This document shows positions 45,957-57,895 of a stretch of DNA of 64,000 nt, piece by piece; within the stretch, counting starts at the first letter, position 1, and each line of letters starts with the position of its first letter. A program made the position numbers and the translations under genes. A model generated the notes under the pieces. The model made no database searches. It had not been told where the DNA came from and was given only the letters and a program-made list of their open reading frames with translations. Source of the DNA: Ryuthela nishihirai (taxonomy: Eukaryota; Arthropoda; Arachnida; Araneae; Heptathelidae); contig JAWZYU010000034.1 of the NCBI GenBank assembly GCA_038380435.1, positions 18,021,404 to 18,085,403 of the forward strand. The letters run 5' to 3'.

Positions 45957-46469
45957 ACAAATAATTAACGTAAAAACTCAAAACCAGGGGAACTTCGGTT
46001 CATTCTTTGAGTTCATGGTAGCACTGAGCGGTGGCGGTGTTGCGGATCCATTCGTACTTCAGCGTAGATGTCATCAGAAAGTCTTCGTACAGAAAGGTGC
46101 TTCTCCGCATATCACAAACGTTTTTAAGGATCTCTTACAATGATAGAGGGACTTGTCAACTTCCCCAATGATAGAGGGATTAGTCATGAATTTCCAAACT
46201 CGTACCTCGTTTCTAAGATCTGAATTCTTTTAACGTTGTCTATATGATCAATTTTGTACAGGTCTATCATTCAAACATCTTTGTAGAATTCAAATTTAGC
46301 ATCATGTAAGAAGGGGCGAATATCTCCAATGACAATGCTACGTTTCGCAGTCGAAATGTTGTCCTTCAGTTTATGCCCATTGTGGACAACATGCAACAAG
46401 ATTTACAGAAATTTGAGCAATAATGATTGTTCGTTCCCCAGGTTTTGAGTTTTTACATTAATTATTTGT
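45957..46469 (-). mobile_element. Small DNA transposon with 37-bp terminal inverted repeats
   Basis: TIRs 45957-45993 and 46433-46469 match at 35 of 37 positions (core TAAAAACTCAAAACC). The 513-bp element has no complete transposase, but on the - strand a coding-like end can be read, LYEDFLMTSTLKYEWIRNTA to CYHELKE with a stop at 46002-46000, only seven bases inside the TIR. Further pieces such as RIQILETRYEFGNS lie upstream in other frames. I do not recognise the family; no target-site duplication is clear. Confidence 0.75.
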
Positions 46470-48133
46470 CTTCATAATCATTTTCCACTCATGAGGTCTC
46501 ACTTTTCTCACCTAACAAACCTTCTTTGTGGCGTCTTGACAGGCTGCTGTCGCATCTCTATGGGAAGAAGCTGCTTGAAGAGTATTTATTTTTAGAAGGT
46601 TTTTCCGCATCCTTTGAAACTTACAGATTTGAATGCAATCCGACTATTCCTTAGGTCTAAAAAGGTCTTAGAGGTAGGGAAATTTCAATTATGACGACAT
46701 ATATTATTTAACAACTTTCATACGTAAATTCCATGTTTTCTTTCTTTCTATAAAATAATAGAAAGAATAAATGGAAGTCATCTTTTAGCTGGCGTAAATT
46801 TCCAAAAGAAGAATTATCACATGGTACAGCATCTTCCTCTCATTATCCATCATCGTACAAATTCTCAATTCATTTAGTTCTAGACCCGGGGAGTGCGAGA
46901 ATTGGTTAAAAGAAATTCTTAGAGGAAACGCAGCAAGAAAAGAAACAATTAGTAACGTTCTTCATCTTCCTCTCATAAAAAGGAAAAAACAAAGCTGGCT
47001 CACCTGGCATCCTAACTGTGAAAAGTTCCGACCGCACTCTTTTGTGAAAACAAAAAATGCATTATTTATTTGTTATTTTTCGTCTCTCGGAGCGTCCGTC
47101 TCTTTCTTATCGGCATTCAGCCGACGAAGCTTCATTTAGAACCCAAACAATTCCGTAAGCCCAAAGGTTGTCTGTCAGATGGGACTCTCCTGATGTCTGT
47201 CTGGCCTATCGTGACCTTCACCTTCATTTCGAAGCGTTCTCCTTGACCTTTGGCCACATCCACTGCGCAGGGTAGGAGGTGCTGCACAGAGTCCACACTT
47301 GTTAACAGATGTCTGATATGACAACATACTCGTGAGCTTGAAAACGTTATCACAGGTAACGAATATGTCGCATGACATCAAACTGTTTGTCTCTGCCAAT
47401 CATTCCGACGATTCTCAAAGGATTTGTCCCAGACAAGCATTCCATCTGTACTCCGTATTACCTTGAGATTGGTGATATATTCTTTTCATTTAACACTAAA
47501 GAACGAATTATTTTTATCGTTAACTGTGAGGTGTAACTGTCACTCGTTATTAATGAAGTATTTTTTATCATTTATTAAGAGTATTCTTGCTATTAATGGA
47601 TGAAATTTATTAAAATTAATTGTGTGGTGTCTTTGTTATCTATCTTTAATAAACGAAGCAATTTTATATTTAATTATGAGGTAATAGATGATTTGTCTGG
47701 CATTGCTCGGATGAGAAACTCTACAGTAAATATTAGGTGGAACTCCTCACGCTGCAAATTTTCGTTTCATATAAAATTCATTATTATCGAACTCACTGGG
47801 AAATTTTCCTTCCCATCCTTTATTGGGCAAAGTGCGGTAGCACGTGACACATTCATATGAAAGATAACTCGTTACGCTTGATAATCGCTTGCATAGTTCC
47901 TCTCTTGGATGTGGAAGAAAGGCTGCATAGTCGCACTTGGGATGCTTTAAGTCATGACAAGAAACAATTTTATATCGAATTGGATGATATTGGTAATCAT
48001 AGCTCTTACTGTTTATGAAACATACCTTTCTCGATTATTTTAGGGGTGTGGTGGTGGGATGAATGAGGACTTATAAGTAATACTGTTTGAAAAAGGAAGG
48101 AAATCAAATACCGTACTATATAAGGACACGATC
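46470..48133. other. Spacer with a SINE family 2 tail
   Basis: Positions 46535-46590 resemble the 3' end of SINE family 2 (CTCTATGGGAAGAAGCTGCTTGAAGAG). Two overlapping - strand ORFs near 47132-47399 have no known motif. Nothing else recognised. Confidence 0.4.
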
Positions 48134-49656
48134 CAGGGGCGTAGCTATGGGGAGGCTCCACCCCCAAAAGTAACTCGGAGTTAGCAAAATTCGAAGCGAC
48201 TTCGTAAAATCTAGGGGAGTTGCGAAAATTTGCAATACTTTTTCTCGTAAAATTAAGGGGAGTTAGCAAAATGAAGACAACTTGGCAAAATCTAGGGTAA
48301 TTGTCAAAAACGAGGCAATTTGGCAAATCTAGGGCAGTTGGGAAAATAGAGAGGGTAAAATATAGAGCTGTTGGCAAAATTCGAAGCCGCTTAGTAAAAT
48401 ACATGTGAGTTGGCAAAATCGAGTCAACTTGGCAATCTTGGGGAGTTGGCAAATTTCGGAGTGACTTGGTAAAATCTTGGGGAGTTGGCAAATTTCGGAG
48501 TGACTTGGTAAAATCTTGGGGAGTTGGCAAAATTCGGACAACTTGGCAAAATCTAGGGTAATTGTCAAAAACGAGGCAATTTGGCAAATCTAGGGCAGTT
48601 GGGAAAATAGAGAGGGTAAAATATAGAGCTGTTGGCAAAATTCGAAGCCGCTTAGTAAAATACATGTGAGTTGGCAAAATCGAGTCAACTTGGCAATCTT
48701 GGGGAGTTGGCAAATTTCGGTGTGACTTGGCAAAATCTTGGGGAGTTGACAAAATTCTGAGTAACTTTGCGAAAATCAGGTGAGATGTAAAAATTGTTTT
48801 TTTTTCTGTAAAATTATGGCGAGTTGATAAAATTGGGAGTGACTTGGCAAAATCGTGGGAGTTAGCAAATTCGGAGTGACTTGAGAAAATCGTGGGAAGT
48901 TGGCAAAATTCAGGTGAGATGCAAAAATTGGAAACTTTTTTCCGTAAAATTATGGCCTGATGGCAAAATCGAGGTAACTTCGCAAAATCTAGAGGAATTC
49001 GCAGAATTCGAAAATCTGATGAGATGTAAAAACTGGGATTTTTTCTGTAAAATTGTGGCTAGTTGGCAAAACGAGGAAACTTGGCAAAATCTAGGACAGT
49101 TGGCAAAATTCAAATCCATTTGTTAAAATACAGGGGAGCCTTTCTTGTGCAATTAAGGAGAGTTGATAAAATTCGAAGTGACATGGTAAATTCAGGAAAG
49201 ACGTAAAAAATTGCGATTTTTTCTGTAAAATTACGGCGAGTTGGAAAATTTTAGGAGAGTTTGCAAAATCGAAGCAACTTGGCAAAATTCGAATCTACTT
49301 GGTAAAATGCAGGCCAGTTGGGAAACTAATTAAAGAGAGTTGGTCAAATGGAGACAACTTGGCAAATTTAGGAGAGATGTAAAGATTGGGTTAGGTTTTG
49401 TGAAATTAAGGAGAGTTGACCAAATGAAGGGGAGTTAGAAAAATTCACACTGACTTGCTTCAATTCAGGCGAGATGTAAATATTGGGATTATTTCGGTGA
49501 AATTAAGGCTAGTTGTAAAAATCGGAAGTTACATGCAATTAAAATCTAAGTACTAACCTGACAGAGACATTATTTTCTCAGTTGGCAATTTTCTAGCTGG
49601 AAAATTTTCGTTTTCTATTCCCCCCCCCCCAACCATAGTCCTTCGCTACGCCCCTG
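48134..49656. mobile_element. Non-autonomous hAT-like element filled with tandem repeats
   Basis: The ends read CAGGGGCGTAGCTATGGGG (48134) and, inverted, CAGGGGCGTAGCGAAGGAC (ending 49656), a 12-bp perfect terminal repeat of a type common in hAT elements. The 8-bp flanks (ACACGATC and CACGTGTC) do not match well, so the target-site duplication is unproven. The interior is a degenerate array of units such as AGTTGGCAAAATTCGGAGTG then ACTTGGCAAAATC. The array yields a 248-codon - strand open frame (48006-48752) of repeated LPTPQDF-like phrases that I regard as a repeat artefact, not a gene. Confidence 0.65.
48277..48798 (+). repeat. 261-bp tandem duplication within the hAT-like element
   Basis: The segment from ACAACTTGGCAAAATCTAGG at 48277 recurs at 48538, and over 200 bases are nearly identical, including a GGGAAAATAGAGAGGGTAAA block. 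The duplication is much younger than the array around it. Confidence 0.9.
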
Positions 49657-52019
49657 CACGTGTCTGTAGATTTCCACTCGTTCCTCCGAAGTTAACGAGC
49701 TACGACGACGTCTTTGAAAGCTTGTCTACACTTGTCGTTACGAGTTAAAAACAAAGGCCGTTTCAATCCTTTCTCTCTTCGCTGGAGACGGCTAAAGTTC
49801 GGTCTGCGAATAGCAATAGAAAGAAAGTAAAACTTTTATTATGTGGAAAAAATTTATATTAAACGGTTGCTAACATTTCTTTAAAGTCTTTAAAATGTTA
49901 ATCATATAAATTTACACTATATACATCGACAAATGCTACTTGGTTTTATATACCCTCCAAATAAGGGTAGGATTTGTAGTGTATATGAAATAAAAAGTGT
50001 TTAGCATGAAAAAAAGTCACAATCAAGTAATGTTTACATTACTTGATTGTTTACTATTATATGATTTACTATTATAACGATCATTTAGATTCAGTATTCT
50101 AATAGAACTAAATAACCTTTGTGGTACGGAATGCCGACAATGGAATAGTTAACATATCGGACCAAATATGTGCCAGCCGACGGCATCAGACGAGAGAGGA
50201 TGAAGTAAAACCAATGAGAATGATGCTATGGAATTTGAAATTTTGAATTTTAAGGTGAAATCCGATTTTTGAAAGGGCGAAGGAGTCACATCATTTGAAG
50301 CCACGAGTGCTGATTAGGATTATATACCATTTGGTGAATGCAGATAGTGGAATTTATTGAAACCTAATTGTGGTTAATCCTTTTAGAGGATCTTGCAATG
50401 TGATCTGTATCCCGGATGATTTTGTGATGTGATAAAATGTGATGGGAAGGTTAGAAACCCTTCAACAATGGGCTTCCTGCTATCCCAATCGGTTGATTTT
50501 ACTTTAGCTTCGCTTATATGCAGCCGTTTAGATTATTTTTAAGAAGAAATAATCTTTTTAATTATGAAAGCAGGCCAAGCAGATGTTAAAGAATAGCTGA
50601 GCTACATTAATATACTGTTACAGAATTTCAAGTCGTATTTGAATATTTGACAACCGAGCGTGAATTCGTAATAAGCAGACTTTAAATGAACTGATTTAAT
50701 AACTAAGGCAATAAGTTGACATGAATTATGTTGAAATTTCAGTACCAGTCAATCGAAACACCAATAAACTATTCATCTATACTATGTAAATGATCCGGAC
50801 AATTTTAAATACTAAACTATCTAATAAAGCAATAAAGAACGTTCGAAAACCGATTCACAAGCAAAAGGTAGAACGTTCGAAAACCGATTCACAAGCAAAA
50901 GGTAGAACGTTCGAAAACCGATTCACAAGCAAAAGGTAGAACGTTCGAAAACCGATTCACAAGCAAAAGGTAGAACGTTCGCCAGTCCCCTTACCACTAG
51001 TAACCCAACAGATATGAAAGGATGCTCTCTACACTGAGGAGATGAGCATTTGTTTTGCCACCATAAATCGACAATTTTTTTATCGTATCCGCGCACTCAC
51101 CAGATGAAACTCTTCCTTTACACACTATTACCAACTTTCTGCCGTAATCTCCTGCTTTGAAATTAATCGTGTTACGACTCTGTGCGATATCTCGTGTGTC
51201 TCATAGCAAGCGATCACGGTTTCATTGTTGCACGTTCAGAGTACGCTTCAATATAAGTGGATCAGGAAGTGAAAGGTTACTCTGAAAAAGGATTTAAAAG
51301 TAAAGTTAAAATAATATTTCAGTTTAAAGGAAGCAATTAAAAAAGTACATCTCACCCGTCACTCTCATTGTTAAATGAGATAAGAGTTGGAAAATGTGCC
51401 CAGATAGAAGAGAGCTGATTAGCATCATATTACATTAAGAAGATCTTTAAGTCGTATTCTATTTAAAAATGAAAGAATTTAATAGCTCTGTCTACTCGAC
51501 TAACATATTACTTCTCCATTTTGATTACCATGTTTCTCGTATAACCTTCACTTCAGCGTAATCTCTTTTCTTACCAGTTTTACCAACAAAATTCTACACT
51601 AATCAACTCTTTTACTCCCTCGCACTCATCACATAAAATCCTTCTTTTTAGATTATTTTGTCACGTAAAAACCTAGACTCCTACATTTCCTTTCCCCCTC
51701 CAACTGCGCTTCATAACAGCTTCATTCCTTATTCCTTCAATCAAGTTCGTTCGATGTCGTTGGTGACGTAATTCTCACGCTGAAGCGTACACGAGCGTTT
51801 ATGACGGTTTATCATAAATTCATTGTAGCACGTCCATCTCTCGTAACAATGTTATAAAAAAACAGATAAGAATAATTTTGCAAAATAAAAACCGATTTCT
51901 TTTCTACCAATTTTCATATTTTAAAAGAATTAAAAATATTAAAAAATTAATTTAGAATTTATTTTAAAGATTTAGTAAAATATTTGAAAAAGGTTATTAA
52001 ATCTGGATTACTAAATTTT
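49657..52019. other. Long AT-rich spacer
   Basis: No recognised gene. It contains a perfect 15-bp palindrome with a 2-base loop at 50019-50050 (ACAATCAAGTAATGT) and the 34-bp tandem repeat at 50837-50981. Confidence 0.45.
50837..50981 (+). repeat. 34-bp tandem repeat, four identical copies
   Basis: Units starting GAACGTTCGAAAACCGATTC at 50837, 50871, 50905 and 50939, with a partial fifth at 50973, are identical by eye. Each contains the palindrome GAACGTTC. Their identity indicates recent expansion. Confidence 0.97.
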
Positions 52020-52350
52020 GAGGGATAAACAAGGTAAGGTTATAGAAGGGGAGGATTCTGTCATGGCTAGGTAGGCTGAGCATTTCAGTGATGTTCAAAA
52101 CAATGTAGTTAGTTCTACTCTCATTGTTTGCAATGATGATAGATGCATTGGTGGCTTTAATGTTGGCCCTATAACACAGTCTGAAGTTATTTTGGCTATA
52201 TGTATATTTAAACTACATAAATACCCAGGAGTAGGTGAAATTATTACTGAAATGCTTAGAGCTGGGAATGTTTCTGTTATCACAAGGCTGGCTGAAATTT
52301 TGAAAATCTTTTATGGTAAAGGAATTATTCCTAAGAATTTTACCAAAAGC
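52020..52350 (+). mobile_element. RTE fragment (copy 4)
   Basis: It aligns with the linker between endonuclease and reverse transcriptase of copies 1-3 (GGATAAACAAGGTAAGGTTA, then GATAGATGCATTGGTGGC, then GAAATGCTTAGAGCTGGGAA). It is cut at both ends, with several frame breaks. Confidence 0.9.
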
Positions 52351-52859
52351 TCACTCTCCAAATAAATTATTTCTGTTTTTCCACTTCCTTTGTGTAATAA
52401 AATGAACATGTTTTTTCTCACCTGTATCATGAGAGCTTTTGCACTATGTTATATATATATATACAAATCTAATGGTTATTTAAGAGCTTTCGCTCTAGTC
52501 GAGTTCAAAATTGTCCCAAGTTCAAAATCCGATAGATGTCAAAATGAAAAATTATTGGCGGCCCACAAGAAACCGACTCCTTAGACACATGTTGCGAAGC
52601 AGTTGGCCTGTTTTGCTGCAATTTATATCATGGCTGCTTCTCGATTTTACTGAAAATATCCTAATTTTCTTCATTACTTACCGAAAGGGGTTAATCATCA
52701 TCATCTCTCTCAAATCACTCATCCTTATCTATCTTTCCATCATATTTTTTTCTCTCCTAGCCCCCGAAAATATCATTTTACCTGTTGATTTTGAACTGTC
52801 GTGCTTTATAAACTAATTTCCCAAAACTGTCTTGCTTTTCTTGACTTCTCCGACTTAAC
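52351..52859. other. Unassigned spacer
   Basis: A 101-codon ORF (52511-52816, +) ends in a hydrophobic low-complexity stretch. I know no homologue and do not call it a gene. Confidence 0.35.
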
Positions 52860-53570
52860 CGGGTTTTTACAACCCAACAGCCCAATGATTCAGTGAAGTG
52901 TTGATAACTGCAACATTTTTCCAACGAAACCCATCATTTCCTGTCTTTCACGCAGAGCACCTTTCGGAATATTAGTTTAAAGTTCATCTCTCCAAAACCA
53001 AAAGTCACCCATAGGTTAACATGGTATTCCCTATACTTTAAGATTGCTCCAGAACTCTCAACTCCTATACTACTGCCGTCCACATGGTGCAACAGGAAAC
53101 GAGATTCATCGAATCAGACGACCTTCTTCCAATCATTAAAGGACTAGTTTTGATGCTCGCGTCCCATTGTAGGTGCTTTTGACAGTGAACCGAGGTTAAG
53201 CATGGCCACTTATAGCAGCCTCATTTTCATCAGGGTTCGATGTACTGTGTGTTGTGACACATTACTCCCGTCACCAGCATTCAAATTACGGGCGAGTTGC
53301 GCCACAGTATCCCTTCTGTTGGCTCTTACCATACGGGATAGCCTTTCGCTCACTTCTAGCATCGATGAGCTGTGGTCGGTCGACACCTTGCCGGCGGTTC
53401 GTGTTTTTCCCCTGTCGGACCACTTTTAGAAGATACTAACCACTACTGACTGTGAGCACCCCACAAGCCTTGCCGTCTCGGAAACGCTCTGAACCAGTCG
53501 TCTGACCATTACAATTTGGCCTTTGTCAAACTCACTTAAATCCCCTGCCTTTCCCATCTGAAGAACAAGA
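52860..53570 (-). pseudogene. Tc1-like transposase (copy E)
   Basis: Reading the - strand from 53558: [20 protein letters not shown], then [17 protein letters not shown] (first helix-turn-helix), a stop, GKTRTAGK, SERLSRMVRANRRDTVAQLA (second helix-turn-helix), VSQHTVHRTL, then FDESRFLLHHVDG carrying the first catalytic Asp at about 53100. The rest fades before the second Asp block. Stops and at least one frameshift are visible. The order matches Tc1/Tcb1-type transposases. TIRs not identified. Confidence 0.8.
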
Positions 53571-53949
53571 ATAACACTGATTAACAGAGCTCAGTATCAG
53601 ATGTTATTTATACCGTTTCATGACCTTCAGACGCGCCGTCGTTTACCTGCAGTTGCCTCGATTTCCATAAAGACGCTCTGCGCATATGTTTAGGCTCTTC
53701 GGTTTATGTTACTAACCTATTTAATATTTTGGTTGTTTGAGTAGAGAAAACAAAATTTCGCTAAAGGGAATGAAAATTATGTCAAATATTGATATAGAAC
53801 TTAATCCGTGACCAGAATAATACTCCCGTTCATAGTTGGACGATAAATCATCACAAGCACAAGGGAAACACCTTTTGTTTCAGGAAGCCTTATTGGAGGG
53901 AAGCATGTGAGTGTGTGTCTTCACGTCCCTTAAGTTGGGCTGGAGAAAT

Positions 53950-55180
53950 ATAAAATGAAAATCACATGAATGTAATGGGAGGCACATTATCTACAAAATC
54001 GCACATATCGAAGAGGAGGTAGAGCAACAGCAAAATCGAAAGAGTGCACTGTAATGGTTAAACACTGTCTTTCAGATATTTTGGGATAGCAGACAGATGA
54101 ACTGTAAAATCGCATGTAATAGAGTAGCAGGGGTTGGCCAACTCAGTAATGCGTTGGAGTCATTAACTGTCATTTCTAGGCTCGAGCCCCCAAATGTACT
54201 GTCATTGATATTTATTTAAACTAACGCCTATCCACAGTGAGAAAGGCGACACTGCTGTGGAAAGTACAGCTGTTCGTCAGATGAGACTTCAGGTGTGGCG
54301 AAGTATGCAGAAGAGCCACACTTTCTGAGCGTCAAATAACATTCTGGATGACCTTGACAGGAGGCTTCCATTTCTCTCCTATGAGCTGTCCACGAGATCC
54401 CCTCTTTATCTATCGAACTATGAGCCCCTTTGGTTCATGGACAAAGGCTGCTCAGAATTAAAAAGCAACGGAATGGTTCAAAAACACTAAATGCAGTGAA
54501 ATGGATGACGGAATAAATATAAATTCTTATTTATTGGAATGGATGCAAAAATTGCTTTAAAATATTTCGGAAACCATCCAATCAAAAATCATTATTATGA
54601 CATCTAGTGGCAGAATAACTACAAAATCAGATAAAGTACACTGAAGAGGATGATTGAATTTTTCTAAAATATGTTTAAATGGATCATAGAATATCTTCAA
54701 AATATACGGGAATGGATGACAGAAATAACTGCAAAATCAGCAACCTGCATGGGAATGGATGACAGAATATCTTCAAATATCCAGGAACGGACGACAAAAT
54801 ATCTTCAAAACACACTGCGAAGAGAGAAAAAAGCGCTGCCGAATCACATGAAAACGCACTGAGGCAACCGCAAAAAATCATTTCAAAACAGTACACAGTG
54901 ATATAGATTACTGAATAACAGAAAAACCTTCCACACAGTACAGAAGAAAGTATAGAACAGCTAGAAAATGCACAGGAATGTATTGGACAATATCTTCAAA
55001 ATATAAAGGAGTGAGTGATAGAATATATAGGATTCGACAGTGGAATATTTCAGGAGTTTTTAAAATAGAAATAGAAGAAGCTAACGAGCTCTCTACGAAA
55101 GAATCGAGGGAATATGAAGCAATGAATTATTGTCATCTTCAAAACACTTTACCAAAATCGACATCCTCCTTCAAGAAAAC
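53950..55180 (+). repeat. Degenerate minisatellite (GGATGACAGAATATCTTC family)
   Basis: The phrase GGAATGGATGACAGAATATC followed by TTCAAAATACAC recurs irregularly every 35-50 bases, best at 54660-54810. It resumes at 59290-59460. A degenerate SINE interrupts it at 54130-54475. Confidence 0.7.
54130..54475 (+). mobile_element. SINE family 1, old degenerate copy
   Basis: GGTTGGCCAACTCAGTAATG with GGCTCGAGCCCC forms a decayed tRNA-like head. The body phrases CACAGTGAGAAAGGCGAC, CTGGATGACCTTGACAGGAG and GCTCAGAATTAAAA follow the family order. Confidence 0.7.
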
Positions 55181-55397
55181 ACTTGTTTAGACTTAAAACC
55201 CCCTGCCCAAGGTGATTTTTTATAGTTCTTAGTCACGTGGTGTTTGTCACTGAAACCAGAGTTCCTGATGGAGGGAAGGAAAAATTTATGTGATTGGCTG
55301 AAATTCGTTCATTACTTTCTTATTTATTTCAAAGGAAGATGATAGATGGAGTAGGCAGAAATGCTGAAAATAATGAATTCTCTGTTATGACTAGAGT

Positions 55398-56315
55398 CTA
55401 AAATCGTTCTTTAAAAATTGGACCATTTTGTAAAAGGGACCTTGGCCCCTTTATCATCTGGAACATGAGAAAAATTTTTCTGTGTGCATCAAAAAGTAGG
55501 GACCAGTACAGTGAAGTGCTAGCGACCCTACACGTTGTCGATAGGCTTTTGGCCGCAGGCCGCCTAATAATGAAGGAGGTGGTTGAAGTTTCGTACCAAG
55601 AGAGTGATGTGTCGTAGTTTTGTGGCAAGGGGGTGGGGAGGGGAAAGATTTGGAGTAAAATTCTTCTGAGATTGAAAATTGTAGGAGACAGCTTTAAGAC
55701 CCAGGCAAGCCAGCTTTTAAGGCAGCCAGCTTTAAAACCCAGGGAAAGTCTGATGGCGCGTGTTTGCATAGTTTCAATTTTATTGATTTGTGTGTTTGAA
55801 GCAGTGTTGAGTGCTGGGAGGCCATACTCTAGTCTAGAGTTCATAAATGCTTTGATGAAAGTAAGCATTACTTTATCACACCGCATCACACCGCAGATAT
55901 AGGTGCTGAGATGGCAAGTCCCCATTTTGTAGTAAAGTCAAGAACCTGATTGACTGCATTTTGTAATGTGGTTTGTATGCTGTTGATGTTAGTTCCAAAG
56001 GTCCAGGGCACTATATCATCTGCAAAGATGGAGCATGTGATTTTATTGTTGAAAATAGTTGGGAGGTCATGTAGTAAGATGTTGAATAATGTGGGGGAAA
56101 CCACACTGCCCTGTGGTAATCCTCTGTTGAGTTTATGTGGGTCAGATAGGGTAGTCCCCAGCTTGACTTTAATTTTTCTGTGTGAGGAAATTTTTAAAAA
56201 ATTCAAAAATGTTTCCTGTGATGCCCAGTTGATGTAATTTGTAAAGTATGCTGGTGGGTGAGGCAGTATCAAAGGCCGAGGTGAGGTCTAGAGGTCCTGT
56301 ATAGTTAGAGGCTGG
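55398..56315 (-). pseudogene. Jockey-like LINE reverse transcriptase fragment
   Basis: On the - strand: LDLTSAFDTASPTSILYKLH (catalytic Asp) at 56315-56240, then in a shifted frame KVKLGTTLSDPHKLNRGLPQ, GSVVSPTLFNILLHDLP and CSIFADDIVPWTFGTN (intact FADD box), and downstream 55925-55398 with MNSRLEYGLPALNTASNTQI and MQTRAIRLSLGF, a C-terminal region typical of Jockey-type elements. The 5' half is missing, and a segment between 55925 and 55886 is broken. It differs from both the RTE and the I-group LINE in this window. Confidence 0.85.
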
Positions 56316-56829
56316 TCATCTCGGTGATTCACTGCCATTGGTTGATTGAGTCACGTGGTTTATGAGCTCCATGATTTATCGTAGTATCGTGAGACGAAAG
56401 CCTATGAGTTAAGTGTACACACACTAAGTTAAAACTTCTCAGTTGTTATAGTTTTATATATTTCTACCACTTTTTTTTGTCTATAAAAGCTCTTATATTT
56501 TATGAATGTCTCTCACTGCGCTGCATTTGGGTGTAAAAATTTCCCTAAAGAAATAAATTAATGAATATCTTTTTCCGATAAAGATGTCAATCGGCTGCAA
56601 AAGTGAAATGAGATAACTGAAAATCAACAAATAATTTCTTTTAAGGTTCATTTGAAAACGAGTCGTCTGCCTATGCCAATACTTGTTCGTCTGTCTGTCT
56701 GTCTGTCTGTCTGTCTCTGTTAACTGTTGTCTGTCCATCTGTCTTTCCACCTGTCTGTCCGTTTATAGATAATCATATATTTTTTTTACATATATTGCTA
56801 AATGAAAAATTCTTTTTTGGGTTGGATAG
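56316..56829. other. Spacer with CTGT microsatellite
   Basis: A (CTGT)n tract lies at 56690-56717. No gene. Confidence 0.6.
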
Positions 56830-57196
56830 ATGTCGAACAAACATTGCGATTCGCAATTTTGAAAACTTTCAATGGCTTTAATTGCACCTCTGGCGATGGG
56901 AGAAGATGGAAAATGTTAAAATTTCAAAGTAATGTTACAAACAGACTATTTACACTGGAAATCTGAAATTTTTGTGGTAGTGTTATGGTCAGAAGGTTTG
57001 CAATGGCAACAGGGCTTTGCCCTCTTAGCCAAAAGGGGGTGCGAAATTGAAACTTAAGATATAAATGAAACAATCTGTTTTTTTTTTTTGGTTTTACTGG
57101 CAGTAACAAAATATTAATGATTTAAAAAATATTTGATAATCTCAGCGTTATCTGTAGACGTTTAAACATCTATAAATCAATGTTTCTTGTGAAAAA

Positions 57197-57275
57197 CGCT
57201 GGCGTCAGTTCAACAGATTAGAATACTCTGACATGTTTATGGAAAGATGCGGGTTCGAATCCCGTATGTCGGCGA
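57197..57275 (+). tRNA. tRNA-like gene or pseudogene followed by a T-run
   Basis: A 79-base stretch has a possible 7-bp acceptor stem (CGCTGGC with GTCGGCG, two wobble pairs), a box A-like segment GTCAGTTCAACAGATTAG and a strong box B/T-arm GCGGGTTCGAATCCCGT with one terminal wobble. A T8 run after 57276 could act as a polymerase III terminator. The anticodon arm is poor, so I cannot assign an amino acid. It may be a SINE head rather than a working tRNA gene. Confidence 0.4.
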
Positions 57276-57764
57276 ATTTTTTTCCACAAACATATTACAT
57301 TGTTTTTCGGATCCCCAACAGTGGAATTTCCAATGTTAGAGAGTGCTAAAGGCGGTATATGGAAATTCTAAAAGCGAACTCTAGCGGAGGAAAAAAGCTT
57401 GAAAATACAAACTTTTTAAATAAATATTGCAAAGGATCTATTTTTGCTAGAAACGTAAATTTTTGGTCATAGAGTGTCAAAGAGTCAAGTGGTTTACCCT
57501 AATAGTAATGATTTGTCCCATTGGTAAAATGCAACTTTTCTGCTTTAAGAGATATATGAACAAATTTTCTTGCACATTACAGGTACTAATAAAATATTAA
57601 TAGCATATTTTCTCAATTATACAATAGTTCGAATTTCCACTGTCAGAGGATACTGAAAGTGAAAACTAATTAGAAGAACGCATATCGCCTCTGGCGCAAA
57701 TGGGAATCTCATTTTCAAAGAGAATGAAGTTCTTTCTTTGCCTAATTTTTTACTCCTTAAAGTT

Positions 57765-57895
57765 TTAATTATGGATGCTCGTGTTGTTTTTCTGCTGAGG
57801 TCCCGCCATCATAATGGACTTTCTACTATGGCGTATAAACTGACAGGATCCTCTCAGACATCTGTACAAGCAGCAGTTTAAGGGGTTATTTATTT
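57765..57895 (+). mobile_element. SINE family 2, partial
   Basis: GTTTTTCTGCTGAGGTCCCG, then CTACTATGGCGTATAAACTG and CATCTGTACAAGCAGCAG match the 3' two thirds of the copies at 25295 and 43835. Confidence 0.65.

Noticed and set aside
48006..48752. 248-codon open frame on the - strand
   Set aside because: It is made of translated tandem-repeat units of the hAT-like element, with no homology or codon signal of its own.
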